Part shown: one piece after another, positions 1 to 3,983 of the stretch
How the letters are laid out: every line of letters starts with the position of its first letter
Position numbering within the stretch: position 1 is the first letter of the stretch
Assembly: GCA_039183635.1 (NCBI GenBank)
Contig: JBCDBL010000183.1
Location: 1-5,269, forward strand
Length of the DNA stretch: 5,269 bases
Direction of reading: 5' to 3'
Source of the DNA: JBCDBL01 sp039183635
GTDB taxonomy: Bacteria; Pseudomonadota; Alphaproteobacteria; Caulobacterales; Parvularculaceae
Program-made: the position numbers and the translations under genes
Notes under the pieces: model-generated
Seen by the model: only the letters and a program-made list of their open reading frames with translations
Databases searched by the model: none
What the model was told of the DNA's origin: nothing

Positions 1-508
1 CCCTGAATTGCTGCAAGCGCATGGCGGGCCGGATTTGTTAAGCGACGCACATTTTTTGGCGTTCCGGGATGAACGGTTTGATGTTGTCTATGCCTCGGCT
101 GTGATGGAGCATCTGGCGTGTCCTGCGCTCGCCGTTCAGGAAGTCTCTCGTATTTTGAAACCTGGCGGTGTGTTCATGGGCAGCGGCTCGTTCATTGAAC
201 CGTGGCACGATGACAGTTTTTTTCACCTGTCGCCGCTGGGCGTAATGGAAACGTTGACCCAGGCCGGTTTTGAAATTCAATATATCTGGCCGGGCTGGGA
301 CGGTTTCACCGCCCTGTTCGCCATGCTGGGAACCCCGACGCGACCGGTCCGTTTTGTCGGCGGTTTGTTGAACACCTATTATCGCGGAGCGCGCGGCGCC
401 CGGGATATGCTCAAAAAGATGACCGGGCGCGCAATTGAGCAGCCTATATTTGATGACGCCAAAGTTGCCGGCGCGATGGACTGGATCGCCAGAAAGCCGG
501 CGGGGTGA
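1..508 (+). CDS. Class I SAM-dependent methyltransferase, C-terminal part (5' end outside window)
   Basis: The frame is open to the left edge (CCT GAA TTG at 2-10) and stops with TGA at 506-508, so this is the C-terminal ~168 residues of a longer protein. The visible part holds two hallmarks of Methyltransf_11-type enzymes: FDVVYASAVMEHL, the motif after strand 4 that lies near S-adenosylmethionine, and ILKPGGVF, the strand 5 'LKPGG' motif, preceded by a helix with E..R spacing (EVSRILKPGG). The glycine-rich SAM-binding loop lies upstream, outside the window. The tail (WPGWDGFTALFAMLG onward) is aromatic and then basic, and is not diagnostic of a substrate. The family methylates small molecules, quinones, lipids or sugars, and nothing here picks one. 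A TTG at 8 could be read as a start, but that would remove the SAM-binding half, so I treat the gene as truncated by the window. It converges on the small minus-strand gene, with 16 bases between the stop codons. Confidence 0.88.
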   Translation, partial: PELLQAHGGPDLLSDAHFLAFRDERFDVVYASAVMEHLACPALAVQEVSRILKPGGVFMGSGSFIEPWHDDSFFHLSPLGVMETLTQAGFEIQYIWPGWDGFTALFAMLGTPTRPVRFVGGLLNTYYRGARGARDMLKKMTGRAIEQPIFDDAKVAGAMDWIARKPAG

Positions 509-524
509 GCGGAGCGTTGGCGAA

Positions 525-617
525 TTACGCCGCCATGTAGACCAACCAAGCCGCGCCAATAATGGTCATCGGCACGATGATCATAAATACGCGCAAAAAG
601 TTAGAAATACTGGTCAT
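525..617 (-). CDS. 30-residue single-span membrane protein
   Basis: A minus-strand ORF starts with ATG (complement of 615-617) and ends with TAA (complement of 525-527). It encodes 30 residues beginning MTSISNFLRVF. About residues 8-27 are hydrophobic (FMIIVPMTIIGAAWLVY) with one arginine, Arg9, just before the core, so one transmembrane helix with the N terminus in the cytoplasm is likely. Support for a real gene comes from the ideal ribosome binding site GGAGAGG (complement of 621-627), with six bases between GGAG and ATG, and from the Crp/Fnr-like operator and -10 element upstream. I do not recognise the family. In size and layout it recalls small accessory subunits of terminal oxidases (CydX- or CcoQ-like proteins), but no diagnostic motif of either is visible, so this is only analogy. 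It lies 16 bases from the convergent methyltransferase gene. Confidence 0.66.
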   Translation of the reverse strand: MTSISNFLRVFMIIVPMTIIGAAWLVYMAA

Positions 618-656
618 TTTCCTCTCCGTGATCGGTTCAGCGCTATTGCCTTCCGA

Positions 657-706
657 CATCGGGTATATGGGAATGAACCCATCAAATTTCAGTGATAAAG
701 ATCACA
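657..706 (-). promoter_or_regulatory. Crp/Fnr-type operator and predicted class II promoter for the small membrane protein
   Basis: Positions 691-706 read AGTGATAAAGATCACA, a palindrome matching the Crp consensus TGTGA-N6-TCACA at nine of ten defined bases. The inner GTGAT-N4-ATCAC also matches the Fnr/FixK pattern TTGAT-N4-ATCAA at eight of ten. The centre is at 698.5. On the minus strand a -10-like CATATA (complement of 664-669) lies where it should if transcription starts near 657, which puts the operator at -41.5, the class II activator position. No good -35 hexamer is present, as expected for an activator-dependent promoter. The leader would be about 40 bases. Crp and Fnr/FixK cannot be told apart from this site alone. 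Confidence 0.6.
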
Positions 707-770
707 CGGTTTGCAAAAAAATTCGGTCACGGGTCACTTGAGCTGAGATACAAAAAATCTGGCGTTGCGC

Positions 771-801
771 CTTGACGATCACGAGCGCTCGCCGCACATC
801 T
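771..801 (+). promoter_or_regulatory. Predicted housekeeping promoter of rnpB
   Basis: CTTGACG at 771-777 carries the alphaproteobacterial -35 core TTGAC. Eighteen bases after the TTGACG hexamer lies ACATCT (796-801), a weak -10 candidate, about seven bases before the predicted RNA 5' end near 808. Position relative to the P1 stem and the good -35 support it; the -10 is poor. Confidence 0.5.
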
Positions 802-807
802 CCGCCG

Positions 808-1229
808 GTCAGGCGGTCGGATGGTCGCCCAATCTTTTTGCCCTTTGCGCTAACGGTTGGGAGGAAAGTCCGGGCTCCATGGAGACGCGGCGCCGGGTAA
901 CGCCCGGCCGGGGCCTTTGGGTCTTGAGGGAAAGCGCCACAGAAAACAGACCGCCTTAGCGATTTTCGCGCAGCGTAAGTCGGTTAAGGTAAGGGTGAAA
1001 AGGTGCGGTAAGAGCGCACCGCCGGGGCGGCGACGTCGCCGGGCATGGCAAGCCCCGCCGGGAGCAAAACCGAATAGGGACAGCGCGCATTTGCAGGCGG
1101 GTCTTCGCGCTGAGCTGTCCGGGTTGGTTGCTAGAGCGCCGCGGCGACGCGGTCGCCCAGATGAATGGCCATCGCTCGGGTCCCTTCGGGGCGCCCGGGA
1201 CACAGAACCCGGCTTATAGACCGTCTGAC
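808..1229 (+). ncRNA. rnpB: RNase P RNA, bacterial type A
   Basis: This is the catalytic RNA of ribonuclease P, which removes 5' leaders from precursor tRNAs with the RnpA protein. The ends are set by the P1 stem: 808-818 (GTCAGGCGGTC) pairs with 1219-1229 (GACCGTCTGAC) over 11 base pairs, one of them G-U. Conserved core blocks occur in order: GAGGAAAGTCCGGGCTCC near 861-878 (P4 5' strand region), a GCCGGG/CCCGGC hairpin at 892-908, ACAGAAAACAGACCGCC at 939-955, GGTAAGGGTGAAA at 988-1000, a GGTGCG/CGCACC hairpin at 1002-1020, GGAGCAAAACCGAATAGGG at 1061-1079, CCCAGATGAATGGCCAT at 1156-1172, and CAGAACCCGGCTTATAG at 1203-1219 (P4 3' strand region). Length is about 422 bases, somewhat long for type A. 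The open frames overlapping this region are a by-product of its GC-rich stems. Confidence 0.97.
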
Positions 1230-1238
1230 GCTTTTTTT
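1219..1238 (+). terminator. 3' end of rnpB: P1 3' strand followed by T-run
   Basis: The 3' strand of P1 (1219-1229) is followed within two bases by seven consecutive T residues at 1232-1238, a common way for rnpB to end. The T-run is followed directly by a perfect 10-base palindrome, GTCGATCGAC (1239-1248). There is no separate compact hairpin immediately before the T-run, so termination would rely on P1 or nearby stems. Confidence 0.55.
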
Positions 1239-1291
1239 GTCGATCGACGCTATGACGTCGTTAAGTGAAACAGAGGGGCGCAAATTTTTTC

Positions 1292-1747
1292 ATGTCTGAC
1301 CCGTTCGCCTGGCCAGTGCAGGCGCCTTTTGTCCAACGTCACACGGTTGAGAAAAGCGACACGGACGAGTTCGGCCACGTCAATAATCTTCGCTACGGCC
1401 AATGGGCGATGGACGCGGCCTGGGCGCACACCAATGCGCTGGGTCTAGCGTTTGCGGATTATGAGCGTCTCGGCGTCGGTTGTGTCGTTTGGAGACACGA
1501 ATTCGATTATCTGGCGCCGACTTTTATCGACGACGAGATTGCTGTAGCCACATGGATCGGCGAGATGGATGGTCGTTTGCGGATGCAGCGCTGTTACGAG
1601 ATGCGGCGCGCTGGCGACGGCGCGCTTGTGTTCCGGGGACGAACAACTTTTGTGTCTATGGATATGAAAACAGGCAAACCTGTTCGCATGCCGCAGGAAT
1701 TTGTCGCCGCCTATGCGCCCGCACAACCTTTCGAGAAGGAGACCTAA
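1292..1747 (+). CDS. Acyl-CoA thioesterase, hotdog fold (4HBT, YbgC/FadM-like)
   Basis: This 151-residue protein has the size and motif of single-domain 4-hydroxybenzoyl-CoA thioesterase-like enzymes, which hydrolyse acyl-CoA or acyl-ACP thioesters in the cytoplasm. Residues 22-32, SDTDEFGHVNN, followed by Tyr35 and Trp38, form the active-site loop and start of the hot-dog helix. Asp25 aligns with the catalytic aspartate of the family. VVWRHEFDYLAP around residues 62-73 is the typical following strand, and a later strand (VFRGRTTFVSMD) closes the fold. I start at ATG 1292, with AGAGGGG at 1272-1278 as a rather distant ribosome binding site. An in-frame GTG at 1265 would add nine residues but has no ribosome binding site. 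The gene begins 53 bases after the rnpB T-run and ends three bases before yajQ, so the two are almost certainly co-transcribed. Acyl-chain preference cannot be read from the sequence. Confidence 0.9.
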   Translation: MSDPFAWPVQAPFVQRHTVEKSDTDEFGHVNNLRYGQWAMDAAWAHTNALGLAFADYERLGVGCVVWRHEFDYLAPTFIDDEIAVATWIGEMDGRLRMQRCYEMRRAGDGALVFRGRTTFVSMDMKTGKPVRMPQEFVAAYAPAQPFEKET

Positions 1748-1750
1748 CCC

Positions 1751-2236
1751 ATGCCCTCATTCGACATTGTTTCTGAGGTCGACCTCGCCGAGGCCGACAA
1801 TGCCGTTCAGAATGTAACGCGGGAGATCACGACGCGGTATGACTTTAAGGGATCGAAATCGACAATCGAGATGAAGGATGGCGTCATTACGATCTTCGCG
1901 GATGATGATATGAAACTCCGCCAGATGCATGAAATCCTGCAGGGCAATATGCAAAAGCGTGGGATCGAGCCGGGTTCGCTCGACTACGGCAAGGAAGAGC
2001 CCGCAGCGGGCCAGTCCGTCCGCCAACACGTCACCCTCAAACAGGGGCTGGAAAAAGAACTGGCCAAAAAGATCGTCAAAGCGATCAAGGGAGAGAAGTT
2101 CAAAGTTCAAGCCGCTATTCAGGGCGAAGAACTGCGCATCACCGGCAAGAAGCGGGACGATCTTCAGGAAGTCATCGCCTTTGTGAAATCCATGAAAAAC
2201 GATCAACCTTTGCAATATAAGAACTTTAGAGATTAG
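1751..2236 (+). CDS. yajQ: YajQ family nucleotide-binding protein
   Basis: A 161-residue protein with the YajQ (UPF0234) pattern along its whole length: MPSFDIVSEVD at the N terminus, EITTRYDFKGSKSTIE around residues 25-40, LQGNMQKRGIEP around 63-74, KKIVKAIKGEKFKVQAAIQG around 106-125, the RITGKKRDDLQ block, and the C terminus PLQYKNFRD. The family has two ferredoxin-like/RRM-like halves and lacks membrane segments. Members bind nucleotides, and some, studied in Xanthomonas and Pseudomonas, bind cyclic di-GMP and affect transcription of virulence or biofilm genes; that role is known for relatives and not shown here. AAGGAGA at 1736-1742, inside the end of the thioesterase gene, gives an eight-base spacing to ATG. 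Length is normal for the family and no key region is missing. Confidence 0.96.
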   Translation: MPSFDIVSEVDLAEADNAVQNVTREITTRYDFKGSKSTIEMKDGVITIFADDDMKLRQMHEILQGNMQKRGIEPGSLDYGKEEPAAGQSVRQHVTLKQGLEKELAKKIVKAIKGEKFKVQAAIQGEELRITGKKRDDLQEVIAFVKSMKNDQPLQYKNFRD

Positions 2237-2311
2237 GCGGGCTATGCCTTATCGACTGGCGTTTTGCCGGCGGCTCAGATAAGACGCTCTGATATTCCGG
2301 GAGATGCGCCC

Positions 2312-2566
2312 ATGGCCGAAATTGAACCGACCCTTTTAGAGATCATCAAAGAGCACGCCGTCGGACTGACCGGCGAGCCGACCCGGGATACGGCCATCGC
2401 TGATCTCGGGATCGACTCTTTCTCGATTGTCGAAATAATTTACGAAGTCGAAGAGAAGTTGAATGTGGAAGTGCCTTTCAACGCCAACGAAAATCCCTTT
2501 GGCGATATGAAGAGCGTGGGCGATTTGATCGATGCGCTGCAAGATCTGATCAAGACAAAAGACTAG
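2312..2566 (+). CDS. Specialised acyl carrier protein (NodF-like)
   Basis: An 84-residue acidic protein with the acyl carrier fold: helix I (TLLEIIKEHAVGL), the loop ending DLGIDSF, helix II (SIVEIIYEVEEKL) and helix IV (SVGDLIDALQDLI). Ser36 in GIDSF is the expected attachment site for 4'-phosphopantetheine. Housekeeping AcpP usually reads GADSLDTVELVM; here the motif is GIDSFSIVEII and the segment after helix II (VPFNANENPFGDMKSVGD) is unlike AcpP, which points to a dedicated carrier. From memory, NodF-type carriers resemble it more, but I could not align them. Start chosen at ATG 2312 because GGGAGA at 2299-2304 lies seven bases upstream; an in-frame TTG at 2264 would add sixteen residues without family support. 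It starts 75 bases after yajQ, and its TAG stop directly touches the ketosynthase ATG, so the two are translated as a pair. Confidence 0.92.
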   Translation: MAEIEPTLLEIIKEHAVGLTGEPTRDTAIADLGIDSFSIVEIIYEVEEKLNVEVPFNANENPFGDMKSVGDLIDALQDLIKTKD

Positions 2567-3781
2567 ATGTCGGAACGCAATGTCGTCGTCACCGGAATGG
2601 GAATCGTCGCGCCGAATGGCGGCGACGTGGCAAGCTTTTGGGATAGCCTGACGGCGGGTCGCGGGGGAATCAGCCAGCGCACGTACAAAATGGGCGATGA
2701 TCTGTCTCTCACAGTACCCACTGCGGCTGTTGAAGATTTCGAAGAGCGCGCGAAAGGGCTCGGCTCACAACTCGCCCGGGCGGATCGTTTCTCACAGCTT
2801 GCAATCGCCGCCGCGGATGAAGCGGTGGCGCAAGCGGGCCTTGAGGTGGATGATGCACTGGCCCCGAAAGCGGCAGCCATCATCGGCACCGGGATCGGCG
2901 GACAAAACACCTTCGATCAGAGCTATGGAAATATTTTCCTTAAGGGTCGCAAACCGCACCCCTTGTCGGTGTTGAAGATTATTCCGAATGCGCCAGCGAG
3001 TCAGGCTTCGATCCGGTATGGCTTGAAAGGTCCGGCGTTCGCGATCTCCAGCGCTTGCGCATCGGCGACGCACTCCATTGGCGTCTGCGCCGATATGATC
3101 CGCGCCGGGACGGCAGAGGTAGGGCTGGCCGGCGCGGCGGAGGCAATTCTCTGCTATGGCGCTTTGGAAGCCTGGAAAGCGATGCATATCCTGGCTGACG
3201 AGACCTGTCGGCCTTTCGCAAAAACCCGCAATGGCCTGGTGATTGGAGAGGGCGCGGGCGTTCTGGTCCTGGAGGAAGAAACACGCGCGAAGGCCCGCGG
3301 CGCCACGATCCTCGCAAAGCTGGTAGGCTTTGGCATGAATGCCGACGGCAAGGATATGATTAATCCGGCGGTGGAAGGCGCCGCCGGCGCCATGAGGACG
3401 GCGCTCTCAGGGCTCGACCGGCCGGCGGGCGAAAAGATTTATATCAACGCTCATGGCACGGGCACGTTGATGAACGACCCGACGGAAACCAAAGCGATCC
3501 GTTCTGTTTTCGGCGCCGACGCTGACGATCTTATCGTCTCCTCAACAAAATCCATGCACGGACATTTATTAGGCGCCGCCGGCGCCGTCGAAGCGATCGC
3601 GGCGATTAAGGCGCTTAATGAAGGCGTTATTCCGCCCACGATGAATTACAATGAACCTGATCCCGATTGCGACCTCAATTATGCACCCAATGAGGCGACG
3701 TCCCGCGAGATTGATCTGGCCGTCTCAAATTCTTTCGCATTTGGCGGGCTAAACGCCGTTGTCGCGTTTGAGAAGGCGTGA
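2567..3781 (+). CDS. Beta-ketoacyl-ACP synthase, KAS II / NodE-like
   Basis: A full-length 404-residue thiolase-fold condensing enzyme that extends an acyl chain by decarboxylative condensation with malonyl-ACP. It opens with NVVVTGMGIVAPNG. The Cys-His-His active site is intact: Cys164 in SSACASATHSIG, His296 in NAHGTGT and His331 in KSMHGH, with Lys328 before it. CRPFAKTRNGLVIGEGAG (residues 214-231) is a family signature. The C-terminal loop reads SNSFAFGGLN (387-396), with Ala391 where E. coli FabF has glycine next to the gatekeeping Phe. It is an active-site-complete ketosynthase, so not a chain-length factor. Nothing separates it from the preceding ACP gene (TAGATG), and it has only a weak ribosome binding site of its own, which suggests translational coupling. 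The dedicated ACP partner favours a NodE-like specialised synthase over housekeeping FabF; the substrate is unknown. Confidence 0.94.
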   Translation: MSERNVVVTGMGIVAPNGGDVASFWDSLTAGRGGISQRTYKMGDDLSLTVPTAAVEDFEERAKGLGSQLARADRFSQLAIAAADEAVAQAGLEVDDALAPKAAAIIGTGIGGQNTFDQSYGNIFLKGRKPHPLSVLKIIPNAPASQASIRYGLKGPAFAISSACASATHSIGVCADMIRAGTAEVGLAGAAEAILCYGALEAWKAMHILADETCRPFAKTRNGLVIGEGAGVLVLEEETRAKARGATILAKLVGFGMNADGKDMINPAVEGAAGAMRTALSGLDRPAGEKIYINAHGTGTLMNDPTETKAIRSVFGADADDLIVSSTKSMHGHLLGAAGAVEAIAAIKALNEGVIPPTMNYNEPDPDCDLNYAPNEATSREIDLAVSNSFAFGGLNAVVAFEKA

Positions 3782-3983
3782 TCACAATTATTTGTGTTCT
3801 TTCGTCTTGGGTCGGGTTTTCGCAAAAATCGTAATTTTGAGAGAACGGCTCCCCAATAGTCGCACCGCAATGAAATGACGCGGTTTCGTTAGCTACATTT
3901 TTAACCGCAAAATGCTATGTCTGTTTCATTCGACGCTGACCCAAAAAATCTGGTCCGCGATGATGGAAAGACACGAGCTTTAG
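3782..3983. other. Intergenic region before the TonB-dependent receptor
   Basis: About 200 bases of lower GC than the flanking genes. I see no clear -35/-10 pair and no convincing Fur- or Zur-type palindrome. Small repeated elements are present: ACCGCAA at 3864-3870 and again at 3904-3910, 40 bases apart; AATGAAA (3869-3875) facing TTTCATT (3924-3930); and TTTTCGCAAAA at 3817-3827. A frame in phase with the receptor is open from 3879 to the TAG at 3981-3983, with ATG codons at 3912, 3960 and 3963. The promoter and operator of the receptor most likely lie here, but cannot be placed. Confidence 0.5.
3783..3796 (+). terminator. Weak stem-loop after the ketosynthase gene
   Basis: CACAA (3783-3787) and TTGTG (3792-3796) form a five-pair stem with a TTAT loop one base after the stop codon, followed by the T-rich TTCTTTCGTCTT. 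The stem is short and AT-rich, so it may only attenuate or may be chance. Confidence 0.25.

Noticed and set aside
38..559. 173-codon minus-strand frame opposite the methyltransferase
   Set aside because: The plus-strand frame has clear methyltransferase motifs; the minus-strand translation has none and overlaps the small membrane protein gene in another frame.
435..695. 86-codon plus-strand frame across the end of the methyltransferase and the intergenic region
   Set aside because: Its translation is low-complexity basic and polar sequence with no family features, and it opposes the better supported minus-strand small gene.
724..737. Tandem heptamers CGGTCAC and GGGTCAC
   Set aside because: A two-copy, seven-base direct repeat between the two divergent promoters; too short to call an operator without comparison.
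850..1219. Long open frames on both strands (857-1219 plus, 850-1203 minus) and 765-959 plus
   Set aside because: They lie on rnpB; their arginine- and proline-rich translations reflect GC-rich RNA stems, and no ribosome binding site is present.
1757..2215. Minus-strand frame opposite yajQ
   Set aside because: Shadow of a highly conserved gene; no start signal and no recognisable domain.
2237..2311. Possible terminator or promoter between yajQ and the ACP gene
   Set aside because: No stem followed by T-run and no -35/-10 pair could be found in the 75 bases.
2563..3639. Several minus-strand frames opposite the ketosynthase
   Set aside because: Alanine- and serine-rich shadows of the GC-biased coding strand, with no ribosome binding sites and no motifs.
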